Part shown: in pieces, positions 42,725 to 52,130 of the stretch
Layout of the letters: each line of letters begins with the position of its first letter
How positions within the stretch are numbered: position 1 is the stretch's first letter
Origin: Hymenobacter sp. IS2118
Lineage (GTDB): Bacteria > Bacteroidota > Bacteroidia > Cytophagales > Hymenobacteraceae
Assembly (NCBI RefSeq): GCF_000715495.1
Contig: NZ_JNLX01000098.1
Location: forward strand, 1-56,787
DNA length: 56,787 nt
Reading direction: 5' to 3'
The notes under the pieces: model-generated
Seen by the model: only the letters and a program-made list of their open reading frames with translations
What the model was told of the DNA's origin: nothing
The model's database searches: none
Translations under genes and position numbers: made by a program

Positions 42725-42778
42725 GTGGAAGTAACCGGTCGGGAAGTAAACTGAACTGGCGAGGTGCTGTTCTACAAG

Positions 42779-42786
42779 CAAAGATA
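42779..42786 (-). promoter_or_regulatory. TATCTTTG -7 box for glnN
   Basis: An exact TAnnTTTG match on the minus strand, 55 bases ahead of the glnN start. Confidence 0.5.
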
Positions 42787-42934
42787 AAACAGGAATTGCT
42801 TTTTACTGTACTCCACCCCGATATTTCAGGTGATTACCCAGAAAAACTTAACATTTACGCAACACCCCCCTTCAAAACACCCTAGTCAAAGGCTTAGCAG
42901 CTTTATTTCAGTGACTAATCCGGTTTGTTATTGA

Positions 42935-44836
42935 ATGAGCCGGATTTTGGCAGCGGCGTATCTTTACGGGGTGAAAAACCGCTTTGCCTTTCAGCCACGC
43001 TACTTTCTTTTCTGGCTGCTTTTTTTCGGGGTGTGCCGGACCGTTTTTTTGGCGTACCACTACCCTTTCACGGCAAATATATCGGGTAGCACCATTTGGG
43101 GCACGTTTGCCTACGGATTACGGCTGGATGCTTCGGCAACGGCTTACGTGTGCATCCTTCCTTTCCTGCTCTTTATAATAGGAAGCGTATTTCCCCGATT
43201 GCCGCTATCACGACTTACAAGCGGGTACACCGTTTTCATAGCGGTAGTGCTGGCGGGGCTGATAACCGCCGATTTGGAGCTGTACCGAACGTGGGGCTTT
43301 CGGCTTGACGACACGCCGCTCCAATACCTGAATACGCCCAAAGAGATGGCGGCTTCGGCTGGCAACGCGCCCCTGATACTACTGGCAGCGGTTTTTGTGG
43401 GGCTACTGGCGGGGAGTTGGGGGCTGTATGAAGTAGTAGTGGGGCCAATTCGGGCGCTGCCTTCGTGGTTTGGACGCCGGCGGGCGGCTTTGGCCAGCGT
43501 GCTCTACGCGGCCCTGCTGGTGGTACCGCTACGCGGCGGTACCCAACAGATTCCCATCAACCAGAGCGATGTCTATTTTTCCCGGATACCTTTCGCCAAC
43601 CACGCGGCCGTGAATGCCCCCTGGAACCTGATGAGTGCGCTTATTCTTCGAAAAAGCGAGCAGCCCGCCAAGCCTTTTATGGCCGACAGCATGGCCCGGC
43701 AGCTGGTGGCCGGCATCTATCCGTTGGCGGTGGGCGCGCCCGGCGCGCCCGACTCCTCGGTTTCCTACCTCGCCGAGCCCCGGCCTAATGTCCTGTTCAT
43801 CATTCTCGAAAGCTTCACCTCGAAGCTGGTGGGCAGTGTGGGCGGCGAACGGGGCGTGACGCCCACCCTGGACAGCCTGGCCCGCACGGGCATCGTGTTC
43901 ACGAACATCTACGCGGCCGGCGACCGCAGCCAGAAAGGCCTTGTGTCGCTGCTGTCGGGCTACCCCAATCAGCCTACTACCAGCATCATCAAGTATCCGC
44001 GCAAAACCGAGCAATTGCCCCACCTGGCCCGGCAATTTGCCGCCGCGGGCTACAAATCCAGCTACTACTACGGCGGCGAGCTGGCGTTTGCCAACATGGG
44101 CAGCTACGTGCAAACGGCCGGCTACGAGCACATCGTCGAACGGTCCGCTTTCTCGCTGGCCGAGCAAAACTCCAAGTGGGGCGCGCACGACGGCGCCCTT
44201 TTCGACCGGATTGCAGCAGACCTGAAACAGCAGACGCAGCCGTTTTTCGTCACGGCTTTTACCCTGAGCAGCCACGAGCCTTTTGAGGTCCCGATGAAGC
44301 CCCGGTTTCCCGGCACCAGTGAAACCGATTTGTTTCGCAGCTCGGTTTACTACACCGACTACGCCCTCGGCCGGTTTCTCAGGGAAGCCCAAAAGCAGCC
44401 CTGGTACGCGCACACGCTGCTGGTGCTGGTGGCCGACCACGGCCATCAGCTGCCAGGCAATTCCTCTAATCAAAGCCCCGATAAGTTTAAGATTCCGCTC
44501 ATTTTAGCGGGCGGCGCGCTGCGGCCGGAAGCCCGGGGCCAAGTGGTGGCAACCATCGGCTCGCAAACCGACGTGGCGGCGACGTTGCTGCACCAGCTGC
44601 AGCTGCCGGCTCGCGGCTTTCAGTGGAGCCGGGACTTGCTGGCGCGCAATCCGGTGCCGTTTGCTTTTTACTGCTACAACAACGGCTTTGGAGCGGTGTC
44701 GCCGGTCGGCGTGGTCACGTTCGATAACGTGAGCCGGCGGGCCGATTCCGCCGTGGGCGCGAACGTTCCCAATGCTCAAATCGAGCTGGGCAAGGCCATG
44801 CAGCAGGTGTCGTTGGATGACTTTGCGCGAAAATAA
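42935..44836 (+). CDS. LTA-synthase-like sulfatase-superfamily membrane enzyme
   Basis: A 633-residue protein. Four or five membrane helices occupy about residues 15-175, with an extracytoplasmic alkaline-phosphatase/sulfatase domain from about 280 to 610. The domain has NVLFIILESFTSKLVG (metal Glu), GDRSQKGLVSLLSGYP (nucleophile position, here Ser within DRSQKG; many relatives have Thr there), TAFTLSSHEPFEVP and LLVLVADHGHQL. The family transfers glycerol-phosphate or phosphoethanolamine to surface glycans. In Gram-negative bacteria it likely modifies lipid A, periplasmic glucan or surface polysaccharide. ATG 42935 opens it. Divergent from glnN. Confidence 0.85.
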   Translation: MSRILAAAYLYGVKNRFAFQPRYFLFWLLFFGVCRTVFLAYHYPFTANISGSTIWGTFAYGLRLDASATAYVCILPFLLFIIGSVFPRLPLSRLTSGYTVFIAVVLAGLITADLELYRTWGFRLDDTPLQYLNTPKEMAASAGNAPLILLAAVFVGLLAGSWGLYEVVVGPIRALPSWFGRRRAALASVLYAALLVVPLRGGTQQIPINQSDVYFSRIPFANHAAVNAPWNLMSALILRKSEQPAKPFMADSMARQLVAGIYPLAVGAPGAPDSSVSYLAEPRPNVLFIILESFTSKLVGSVGGERGVTPTLDSLARTGIVFTNIYAAGDRSQKGLVSLLSGYPNQPTTSIIKYPRKTEQLPHLARQFAAAGYKSSYYYGGELAFANMGSYVQTAGYEHIVERSAFSLAEQNSKWGAHDGALFDRIAADLKQQTQPFFVTAFTLSSHEPFEVPMKPRFPGTSETDLFRSSVYYTDYALGRFLREAQKQPWYAHTLLVLVADHGHQLPGNSSNQSPDKFKIPLILAGGALRPEARGQVVATIGSQTDVAATLLHQLQLPARGFQWSRDLLARNPVPFAFYCYNNGFGAVSPVGVVTFDNVSRRADSAVGANVPNAQIELGKAMQQVSLDDFARK

Positions 44837-44886
44837 ACTACGGGCAGCTCCACGCTGCAGCCTCGTACCTACCGTTCCCTCATTCG

Positions 44887-44894
44887 TACCTTTG
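44887..44894 (+). promoter_or_regulatory. TACCTTTG -7 box directly before mtaB
   Basis: An exact TAnnTTTG match only 7 bases before the mtaB ATG; the message would be leaderless or nearly so. Confidence 0.55.
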
Positions 44895-44901
44895 CGGCGC
44901 T

Positions 44902-46236
44902 ATGCCTACCCCCCAATCCGTTGCCTTTTACACCCTCGGCTGCAAGCTGAACTTCTCCGAAACCTCGGCCATTGGCCGGCAATTTGAGGAAAAAGGGTTT
45001 GAGAAAATCCCCTTTGAAGCCGGCGCCGACTTATATGTCATCAACACCTGCTCCGTAACGGACCACGCCGACCGCAAGTGCCGGAAAGTGGTTCAACAGG
45101 CCTTGAAGCACAATCCCGAAGCCTTTGTGGCCATCGTGGGCTGCTATGCTCAACTCAAGCCGCAGGAAATTGCAGGCATTCCGGGCGTAAGCGCCGTGCT
45201 GGGAGCGGCCGAGAAGTTTCAGCTGGTGGACATTCTGGCTGATTTCAAAAAACCCGCCCCCGGCCAGCCTGGCCAGGTGCACGCCTCGCCCATTTCGGCA
45301 GCAACGGAATTCCACGCGGCGCATTCCTTTGGCGACCGCACCCGCACGTTTATGAAAGTGCAGGACGGCTGCGACTATTCTTGCTCGTTTTGCACCATTC
45401 CGCTGGCGCGGGGCGGCAGCCGCTCCGGCAGCATTGCCAGCGTGTTGGAACGGGTGGAGAAGCTGGCGGAAACCGGCGTGAAAGAAATTGTGCTGACCGG
45501 TGTAAACCTCGGTGATTTTGGCCTACAAGGCCCAGAGCGCGAGCGCCGGGAAGATTTTACCCAACTGGTAAAAGCCCTGGACGAAGTAACCGGTATTCGC
45601 CGCTTTCGCATCAGCAGCTGCGAACCCAACCTGCTCACCGACGAGATTCTGGCTACCGTAGCGGCTTCGGAGCGCTTCATGCCCCACTTCCACATTCCCC
45701 TGCAAAGCGGGTCGGATAAGATTTTGGGGCTGATGCGCCGCCGCTACCGACGCGACCTTTACAGCAGCCGGGTGGCCCGCATCAAGGAACTGATGCCGCA
45801 CGCCTGCATCGGCGTCGATGTAATTGTGGGCTTTCCCGGCGAGACGGAGGCCGACTTCCTGGAAACCTACCAATTCCTGAACGAGCTGCCCATTAGCTAT
45901 CTGCACGTTTTTCCTTATTCCGAGCGGCCCGATACGCTGGCGCCCACCCTGCCGGGCCGGGTGCAGGGCCGGGTGCGGCACGAGCGCACCACGCAGCTGC
46001 GCAGCTTATCGGAGAAGAAAAAACGGTATTTCTACGAGCAGCATTTGGGTATGGAAACCGCCGTGCTGTTTGAGGATGACGTGACCGACGGGCGCATAGA
46101 AGGCTTCACGCCCAACTACATTCGGGTGGCGGCCAAGTACGACCCACTGCTGATTGGCGAGCTGAAAACTCTGCGCCTGACCGGCGTAAACGCCCTGGGG
46201 CTAATGGAAGCCGAAGAAATGGGCGTCTTCGCCTAA
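44902..46236 (+). CDS. mtaB: tRNA t6A37 methylthiotransferase MtaB
   Basis: A 444-residue radical SAM methylthiotransferase that converts t6A37 to ms2t6A37 in ANN-decoding tRNAs. The N-terminal UPF0004 domain has its own cluster cysteines (TLGCKLNFSE, INTCSVTDHAD, IVGCYAQ). The radical SAM domain has CDYSCSFCTIPLARG, the CxxxCxxC cluster. A TRAM-like RNA-binding end follows (LFEDDVTDGRIEGFTPNYIR). Size and cysteines fit MtaB rather than MiaB or RimO. ATG 44902 is the first start. Confidence 0.93.
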   Translation: MPTPQSVAFYTLGCKLNFSETSAIGRQFEEKGFEKIPFEAGADLYVINTCSVTDHADRKCRKVVQQALKHNPEAFVAIVGCYAQLKPQEIAGIPGVSAVLGAAEKFQLVDILADFKKPAPGQPGQVHASPISAATEFHAAHSFGDRTRTFMKVQDGCDYSCSFCTIPLARGGSRSGSIASVLERVEKLAETGVKEIVLTGVNLGDFGLQGPERERREDFTQLVKALDEVTGIRRFRISSCEPNLLTDEILATVAASERFMPHFHIPLQSGSDKILGLMRRRYRRDLYSSRVARIKELMPHACIGVDVIVGFPGETEADFLETYQFLNELPISYLHVFPYSERPDTLAPTLPGRVQGRVRHERTTQLRSLSEKKKRYFYEQHLGMETAVLFEDDVTDGRIEGFTPNYIRVAAKYDPLLIGELKTLRLTGVNALGLMEAEEMGVFA

Positions 46237-46342
46237 GCGGTGAGCCATAAGCTTTAGGCTACAAGCCAGAAGCTTTTATTTTGGTTATCAATCGGTTGAC
46301 AGTTATCCAAGCTGCGTTTATCCTTGCATGATTGGTTAACCA

Positions 46343-47149
46343 TCAGACCATTCCCTGACGGGCCATCGCAAGCATCTCGCGGAGCATCTGCTGCTGTTCG
46401 AGCAGGTGTTGGTTACGCATTTCGGCCATTGCCAGCTGGTGCTGGAGGTGCTGTGCCTGGAGCGCGGCCCCTAAGTAGCTCTCGGGCGACGGGCCGGCAA
46501 GTGGGGCAGGCACCGGATTTGCGGCCGGGGTTACAGGTCCGGCGAGTGGAGCCGTTTCGGGCGGGCCAGGGGCTTGAGCAAACGCTGGCGGCGGCACGGG
46601 AACTTCAATAGCCGGCGCAGGAACTGCTGCTATCGGTGGGGCTGGCCTTACCAAAAGAGTTGGTTCCTGGAAATCTGATGGTGTTTCAGGGACGTTATTA
46701 GTCTCCAATTCGGCCCGCTGTGTGGGGTGATTGGCCGCAGCCGCCAAGGCTAGCGTGGCCGCAATTTCCGCCGCTTGCAGGCGGCTACCCGCCACGCCCG
46801 GCCCCGTGCGCCGCTGCATCGGTGGCACTTCGATGGCCTCAAATTCGGGCACTACAATGGCCTCTTCCGGGGCCGAAGGGCTGGCCGCCGGAGCGGGCTT
46901 CGGCGCAATTTCACCGCCTACCAACATGGGGCCGCGTCCCAGCAGCAGCCAGTCTCTTGAGACATTTGGGTACACTTCAAATACCCGGCAAAGCAGGTCA
47001 TAGCCCGGTTTGTTGCGCCCGTCGATGAGGTGCTGCACCACACTGGCCGTCTTGCCCAGCGATATCGCAAAGCTGTTTTTAGTCAGGCCAAACTGCTGAA
47101 TCAGTTGACCAAAGCGTTGGTCGATGGGCACAGAAACCGGAGCCGCCAT
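46343..47149 (-). CDS. XRE-like DNA-binding protein with Pro/Ala-rich tail
   Basis: A 268-residue protein. An N-terminal HTH (about 8-68; RFGQLIQQFGLTKNSFAISL, TASVVQHLIDGRNKPGYDLL) is of the XRE type used by Bacteroidota phage-repressor-like proteins. A long low-complexity Pro/Ala/Val linker covers about 80-220. A C-terminal helical stretch (about 222-268; QLAMAEMRNQHLLEQQQMLR) is probably a coiled-coil oligomeriser. It might be a global regulator or nucleoid-associated protein; function unknown. A short inverted repeat between promoter box and ATG suggests autoregulation. Confidence 0.75.
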   Translation of the reverse strand: MAAPVSVPIDQRFGQLIQQFGLTKNSFAISLGKTASVVQHLIDGRNKPGYDLLCRVFEVYPNVSRDWLLLGRGPMLVGGEIAPKPAPAASPSAPEEAIVVPEFEAIEVPPMQRRTGPGVAGSRLQAAEIAATLALAAAANHPTQRAELETNNVPETPSDFQEPTLLVRPAPPIAAVPAPAIEVPVPPPAFAQAPGPPETAPLAGPVTPAANPVPAPLAGPSPESYLGAALQAQHLQHQLAMAEMRNQHLLEQQQMLREMLAMARQGMV

Positions 47150-47152
47150 GAG

Positions 47153-47164
47153 ATTTGCACAAAT
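47153..47164. promoter_or_regulatory. Candidate operator ATTTGCACAAAT
   Basis: An inverted repeat ATTTG-CA-CAAAT located between the -7 box at 47175-47182 and the ATG at 47149 of the XRE-like gene, a position where a bound repressor would block transcription. Confidence 0.3.
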
Positions 47165-47174
47165 GAGTAATGGG

Positions 47175-47182
47175 CAAATGTA
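47175..47182 (-). promoter_or_regulatory. TACATTTG -7 box for the XRE-like gene
   Basis: An exact TAnnTTTG match on the minus strand, 26 bases ahead of the start codon. Confidence 0.45.
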
Positions 47183-47244
47183 GAACGCGGACGCTTATTT
47201 CCCACCCTGAGGCCGGCTTGCAGCTTTGGGCAAACGCTCCGGCC

Positions 47245-48483
47245 CTACTCGTAGCGCAGCGAATCGATGGGGTCCAAGGCGGCGGCTTTGCTGGCCGGAT
47301 AGTACCCCGAAGCCAGACCCACGCCCACGCAGATAATCAGGCCGGCTATCATCCAAACCCACGGCACCAGAAACGAGCTGGCGCCCACGAGCACGGCCAC
47401 ACCATTGCCGCCCAATACGCCGAGGACGATGCCCAGCGTGCCGCCCATAAGGCAGATAACAATCGCCTCGATGAGGAATTGCTGGCGAATCTGAACGGCT
47501 GTAGCTCCCAGGGCTTTCCGAATACCGATTTCGCGGGTCCGCTCCGTCACCGAAACCAGCATGATGTTCATGAGGGCGATGCTGGCCCCCAGCAGCGTGA
47601 TAAAAGCCATGATGGTGCCGCCCACGCGCACCTTCCCGGAAATAGATTCCAGGTCCGATGCCAGCGACTCGCTGCTTTCCACCACAAAACTATCTTCCTG
47701 GCCCAGCTTGTCGTGGCGCACAGCGCGCATCACGCCGGTGGCTTGGCCAATGAGAAAATTCAGGGTGCCCTGCTGGTCGGTGGCGGTTTTAATGTCGTAG
47801 GTGAGCGCGCCTTGCCGGGGCATCTGGTTGCCGGTGACCAGGGGTAGCAGGGCCAGACGGTCGGCCCCGCCCCCGCCCATGCTGCCGCCGCTTTTTTCGA
47901 GCAGGCCCACTATCAGGAAACGGCGACCCAAAGCCGACACGTACTTGCCAACCGGGCTTTGCTTGGGAAAGAGCCGGAGACGAATTTCATCGCCCACAAT
48001 CATTACGTTGGCGCCATTATTCAGCTCGGCCTGGGAAAACGTGCGGCCGCTGGCCAGGTTGTAACCCTGGATTTTCAGGTAGTTTTCGTCGCCGGCCACC
48101 ACTTCCATGTTGGGGTTGGTTTTAATGCCGTTGGCCTTCATTTCGGCGGCACGCGTGATGGAGGCCGAAACCCCCACCTGCGCGTCGTCGCCCATGGCTT
48201 GCTTGTATTGCTTGGCCTGCAGAAAATCGATGGGGGCGTACTGCTTGGCCTGGCGGCCACCGCGCCGGCCCCGGTTGTTGTAGCCCTTGGCATGGAGGTC
48301 GAAGGAGTTGGCCCCCAGGCTGGCAAAGGTTTCCGACAAGGAGTTTTTCATCGCGTCGATGCCCGTGAGAATGCCAACCAAGGCAAACAAGCCAATGCTG
48401 AGAATCAAGGCGGTGAGTACCGTGCGCAGCAGATTGGCGCGGATGGAGCGGAAAGCTTCGCGGACGTTTTCGAATGGGCTCAT
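47245..48483 (-). CDS. MacB/FtsX-like ABC transporter permease
   Basis: A 412-residue permease of the MacB family. One membrane helix lies near the N terminus (about 20-42, LLRTVLTALILSIGLFALVG). A periplasmic MacB-PCD domain follows (about 60-270), then three C-terminal helices (about 285-405; IMAFITLLGASIALMNIMLV with the cytoplasmic ERTREIGIRKALGAT motif). Such permeases drive export or mechanical work with a separate ATPase, not encoded next to it here. ATG 48483 was chosen over a more distal frame start. The periplasmic part has a NNRGRRGGRQAK basic patch. Confidence 0.9.
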   Translation of the reverse strand: MSPFENVREAFRSIRANLLRTVLTALILSIGLFALVGILTGIDAMKNSLSETFASLGANSFDLHAKGYNNRGRRGGRQAKQYAPIDFLQAKQYKQAMGDDAQVGVSASITRAAEMKANGIKTNPNMEVVAGDENYLKIQGYNLASGRTFSQAELNNGANVMIVGDEIRLRLFPKQSPVGKYVSALGRRFLIVGLLEKSGGSMGGGGADRLALLPLVTGNQMPRQGALTYDIKTATDQQGTLNFLIGQATGVMRAVRHDKLGQEDSFVVESSESLASDLESISGKVRVGGTIMAFITLLGASIALMNIMLVSVTERTREIGIRKALGATAVQIRQQFLIEAIVICLMGGTLGIVLGVLGGNGVAVLVGASSFLVPWVWMIAGLIICVGVGLASGYYPASKAAALDPIDSLRYE

Positions 48484-48667
48484 GGGGAGTAGCTCCAGCC
48501 GGAGGCTGGAAAATCGTTGAACGACAAGTACTGGGAACGGGCCGGTGGCGCGCCGGCACAAAGATGGTGTCGCATTCTAATGCGGCCAAAGTTCGGCGAC
48601 CAGCGCTTAACTTGAACCACGGACGCCGCAACCCCGTTGCTTCGTCGCGCTTCTTTCTCGAAAAACT

Positions 48668-49945
48668 ATGTTACTCACGCGTTTTTTATTCTTCCTGCTC
48701 CTGGCCGTGGCCTGGGTGGCCGCGCCCCTGACCGCTCAGGCCAATATGGTATTCATTCCAATGGATAACACCCAGAAAGAGGCTCTCAAGGCGTACGGGG
48801 TGGCTTTTTGGCTGCTCCAGCGCGATGTTCCGGTCGACTGGCTGCTGAACTATCGGGGCGGGTCGTTCGCCTTCGAAACCACCACCGGCGCCGAAAACGA
48901 GCTTGCCGTGCGCGGCGTCACGTTTCAGGTTATCAGCGACGCCCAGTACACTGGCATTCTGCAGGAAATAGCCGACCCCAATGCCAACATGGACGTGATG
49001 AAGCTGGAAAAAGTCCCCAAAATTGCGGTGTACACGCCCAAAGGCAAGCAGCCCTGGGACGATGCCGTGACAATGGTACTTGCCTACGCCGAAATTCCCT
49101 ACACCCAGCTTTACGACGATGAGGTCCTAGCCGGCACCTTGCCCAAATACGATTGGCTGCATCTGCACCACGAGGATTTCACGGGCCAGTATGGCAAGTT
49201 TTACGCCACCTACCGCAACTACCCCTGGTACCAGCAGCAGGTGCGCGATGGGGAGGCGGCTGCCAAGCGCAATGGCTTCGGCAAAGTGAGCCAGATGAAA
49301 GCTACCGTGGCCGTCAAAATGCAGGAATTCATTGCCGGCGGCGGCTTTTTGTTTGCCATGTGCTCGGCCACCGACAGCTACGACATTGCCCTGGCAGGCC
49401 TGGGCCTTGACATGGTGGAAAGCATGTACGACGGTGACCCGGCCGACCCCAGCGCTCAGAGTAAGCTGAATTACAACCGCTGCCTGGCCTTCGAAAACTT
49501 TCAGCTGGAGCGCAATCCGATTCAGTACGAGTACTCCAACATCGACATGCAGCCCAACGAGCGCGGCCTGGGCGAGCAGAACGATTACTTCTCGCTCTTC
49601 ACCTTCTCGGCCAAGTACGACCCGGTGCCCACCATGCTGTGCCAGAACTACGAAAAGACCATTCACGGCTTCATGGGCCAAACCACGGCCTTCCGCAAGC
49701 GCCTCATCAAGTCGGATGTGGTGGTGATGGGCGACACCAAGCAGACCGGCGAGGCGCGCTACCTGCACGGCACCCTAGGCAAAGGCACCTGGACTTTTTA
49801 TGGCGGCCACGACCCGGAGGATTACCAGCACCTCGTGGGCGAAGAACCCACTGACCTGGCCCTGCACCCCAATTCGCCGGGCTACCGGCTGATATTGAAC
49901 AACATTCTCTTTCCGGCAGCCAAGAAGAAAAAGCAGAAAACCTGA
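48668..49945 (+). CDS. Secreted protein often labelled asparagine synthetase B
   Basis: A 425-residue exported protein. A signal peptide covers residues 1-25 (LLLAVAWVAAPLTAQA). The mature part starts NMVFIPMDNTQKEALKAYGV and contains KIAVYTPKGKQPWDDAVTMV, YDDEVLAGTLPKYDWLHLHH and FAMCSATDSYDIALAGLGLD, reminiscent of a flavodoxin/GATase-like fold. Relatives in Bacteroidota are called asparagine synthetase B in databases, but there is no N-terminal Cys amidotransferase or PP-loop visible, so that label looks wrong for this protein. The real role is unknown. A Lys-rich C terminus follows (AAKKKKQKT). Confidence 0.7.
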   Translation: MLLTRFLFFLLLAVAWVAAPLTAQANMVFIPMDNTQKEALKAYGVAFWLLQRDVPVDWLLNYRGGSFAFETTTGAENELAVRGVTFQVISDAQYTGILQEIADPNANMDVMKLEKVPKIAVYTPKGKQPWDDAVTMVLAYAEIPYTQLYDDEVLAGTLPKYDWLHLHHEDFTGQYGKFYATYRNYPWYQQQVRDGEAAAKRNGFGKVSQMKATVAVKMQEFIAGGGFLFAMCSATDSYDIALAGLGLDMVESMYDGDPADPSAQSKLNYNRCLAFENFQLERNPIQYEYSNIDMQPNERGLGEQNDYFSLFTFSAKYDPVPTMLCQNYEKTIHGFMGQTTAFRKRLIKSDVVVMGDTKQTGEARYLHGTLGKGTWTFYGGHDPEDYQHLVGEEPTDLALHPNSPGYRLILNNILFPAAKKKKQKT

Positions 49946-49970
49946 GCCTTGGCGCCGCTGCCTGCTGACA

Positions 49971-50009
49971 TAAAAAAATTCCCGTTTCTGATGAAACGGG
50001 ATTTTTTTA
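49971..50009. terminator. Terminator hairpin after the secreted protein
   Basis: AAAAAAATTCCCGTTTC and GAAACGGGATTTTTTT around a TGAT loop, placed 26 bases after the stop. Confidence 0.9.
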
Positions 50010-50063
50010 TGCCTGACCTAACACGCAAAATCATTTCACATAGGACTTACGCACTCAGTTGCT

Positions 50064-50116
50064 GGCGCGCGTCTCCGACGCGTTACCCACGGGTTCCGCG
50101 TCTCTGACGCGCGTAG
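50064..50116. repeat. Paired GCGCGTCTCCGACGCG palindromes
   Basis: GCGCGCGTCTCCGACGCG and CGCGTCTCTGACGCGCG, each palindromic and together inverted around TTACCCACGGGTTC. This is a REP-like hairpin pair of a type not seen elsewhere in the window. Confidence 0.75.
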
Positions 50117-50288
50117 CCAACCACACCAGACGGGGCGAATGGCAGCGTTTGGAAACGTCATATTAGGCAGCCACGCACCCGTGACGCGCGCCAGCGGCAT
50201 TTTACTTGAGAGCAGGCCGCTCTAATTTAAATACATTTACTGCCGCACGCCTGCTCAAAGGCCATAGCGCAATTCCATTTCCCGCCGC

Positions 50289-52130
50289 ATGGACGACCAG
50301 AATTCCTCGAATTATTCCCTCTCTTTCAGCCACCCCGAACAGACCGCTTCCGAGCAAGTAGCCAACCCCTTGCCCAGGGCCGTACTGCGCCTGAATAGCC
50401 ACCAGCTGCTCGACGGTCAGTGGCACTTTGCCCACGACGATGCCGACGCCGGCCTGACCGAGAACTGGGCCCAGGGCCACGTTTACGAGCACACCGCCCA
50501 GTGGCCCGGCTCGGTGGAAGAGCACCTGGCTCAGGGCCGGGGGCACCAGGGCGCCACCGGCTGGCACGACAAAGTAGTAGTGTGGTACGAGCGCGAATTT
50601 CGCCGGCCCGACGTGGCGGAGCCCGAAGCGCGCTCCCTGCTTCAGCTCACCTTTGGGGCCTGCGGCTACGAAACCAGGGTCTGGCTCAATGGCCAGCTAC
50701 TGAAAACCATTGAGGGCGAAGAAATTCACTTCGGCGAGTACACTTCATTCTCTTATGAGCTGAGCGCAGACCAGCTGCAGCCCGTGAACCGCCTCACAGT
50801 GCGGATTGCCGACAACATGGACGCCGAAACCCCGCGCGGCAAGCAGGAATCGCACGTTTACAAGCGCGGGGGCATCTGGTACCAGACCTATACCGGGGCC
50901 GTGCGCAGCGTGTGGCTGGAGGCCGTGGAGCGCAACCGGCTGCGCTCCCGCGTGGGCGTCATCAGCGTGGTGGAAGACCAGCTGGTGCGGTTCAATATGA
51001 CGCTGCGCATTCACGACGCCGGCGACTACACCATTCGCCTGCAGATTTTTGACCCGCACACCACGGACCGGACCGCCCCGCTGGCGTCCTCGGATTTTCC
51101 GCTGCACCTGGAGCCGGGGCAGTGGCAGCAGCGGCTAGTGCTGGAAGTGCCCGGCGCGGAGCTATGGTCGCCGGAGGCCCCGAACCGCTACCGGCTGGTA
51201 GCCCAGCTTATAGACCGCGACGGGTACCCGGCCCAGATTGAAACCCTGTTTGGGCTGCGCAAAATTGAAGCCCGGGGCCGCTACGTGTACCTCAACAACG
51301 AGGCGACCTACCTCGACGGCATTCTCTACCAGCCCGGCCAGGCTACGTTTAAAGAAATGCAGCGCCACATGCACGCCATGAAAGCGCTGGGTTGCAACCT
51401 GGTGCGCGTGCACATTGCCGGCATCGACCCGCGCATCTATAACCTGGCCGATGAGCTGGGCTTGCTGCTGTGGGTGGAAGTGCCGAGCCCGCACAGCTCG
51501 ACGCCGCGCAGCCGCGAGAACCACCGCGCCGAGTTGCTGCGCCTCGTCACGCTCAGTGAAACCCACCCTTCCATCATCATCTGGAGCCTGTATAACGAGG
51601 ATTGGGGGGCCCAGGACATTGCCACCAACCCCGAAACCCGCCAGTACATCATGGACACCTACCACTTCATGCAGATTGCCTACCCGCAGTTTCTGGTGGT
51701 GGACAACGACGGCTGGCACCATATTTCCCACATTGGCCGCCTGAAGTCCGACCTGCTCACGGCCCACCTCTACACCCCCGACCTGACGCGCTGGAAAGAA
51801 CTGCTGGACCGCCTGGTGGGAGGCGAAATGACGGGCACCGCCGCTTTTCCGCTGGTCGTGGGCGACCCATTTTTTTACCGGCGCCAGGTGCCGCTCATCG
51901 TGAGCGAATGGGGCGGCTTTGGCTTCCCGGACTACGGCGGGCCGCAGGACGCGGAATCCCGCACCAACAGCATCCTGGCATTCAAACAGGAGCTGCGCCG
52001 CCGACCCATTGCCGGCGACGTGTACACGCAGGCCACCAACATCGAGGACGAACGCAACGGCTTGATTGACCCGCAAACCGGCGCGCTGAGCGTGCCCAAA
52101 GGGCTGCTCGCTTCCCCCATTAGTTGTTAG
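50289..52130 (+). CDS. Glycoside hydrolase family 2 protein
   Basis: A 613-residue GH2 enzyme (beta-galactosidase, beta-glucuronidase or beta-mannosidase type; specificity cannot be read). The N-terminal sugar-binding beta-sandwich (LLQLTFGACGYETRVWLNGQ, YTSFSYELSADQLQPVNRLT), an Ig-like middle and a C-terminal TIM barrel are present. The acid/base Glu is E437 in SLYNEDWG and the nucleophile E540 in IVSEWGGFG. No signal peptide, so it acts in the cytoplasm or is exported without a classical signal. ATG 50289. The family and catalytic residues are clear; gene context does not tell the substrate. Confidence 0.9.
   Translation: MDDQNSSNYSLSFSHPEQTASEQVANPLPRAVLRLNSHQLLDGQWHFAHDDADAGLTENWAQGHVYEHTAQWPGSVEEHLAQGRGHQGATGWHDKVVVWYEREFRRPDVAEPEARSLLQLTFGACGYETRVWLNGQLLKTIEGEEIHFGEYTSFSYELSADQLQPVNRLTVRIADNMDAETPRGKQESHVYKRGGIWYQTYTGAVRSVWLEAVERNRLRSRVGVISVVEDQLVRFNMTLRIHDAGDYTIRLQIFDPHTTDRTAPLASSDFPLHLEPGQWQQRLVLEVPGAELWSPEAPNRYRLVAQLIDRDGYPAQIETLFGLRKIEARGRYVYLNNEATYLDGILYQPGQATFKEMQRHMHAMKALGCNLVRVHIAGIDPRIYNLADELGLLLWVEVPSPHSSTPRSRENHRAELLRLVTLSETHPSIIIWSLYNEDWGAQDIATNPETRQYIMDTYHFMQIAYPQFLVVDNDGWHHISHIGRLKSDLLTAHLYTPDLTRWKELLDRLVGGEMTGTAAFPLVVGDPFFYRRQVPLIVSEWGGFGFPDYGGPQDAESRTNSILAFKQELRRRPIAGDVYTQATNIEDERNGLIDPQTGALSVPKGLLASPISC

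Larger units (their letters stand above)
49946..50288. other. Intergenic region with terminator and GACGCG repeats
   Basis: 343 bases without a gene. It contains the hairpin at 49971-50009, the GACGCG palindromes at 50064-50116 and a further GTGACGCGCGCC word at about 50181. The GH2 gene begins at 50289. Confidence 0.65.
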
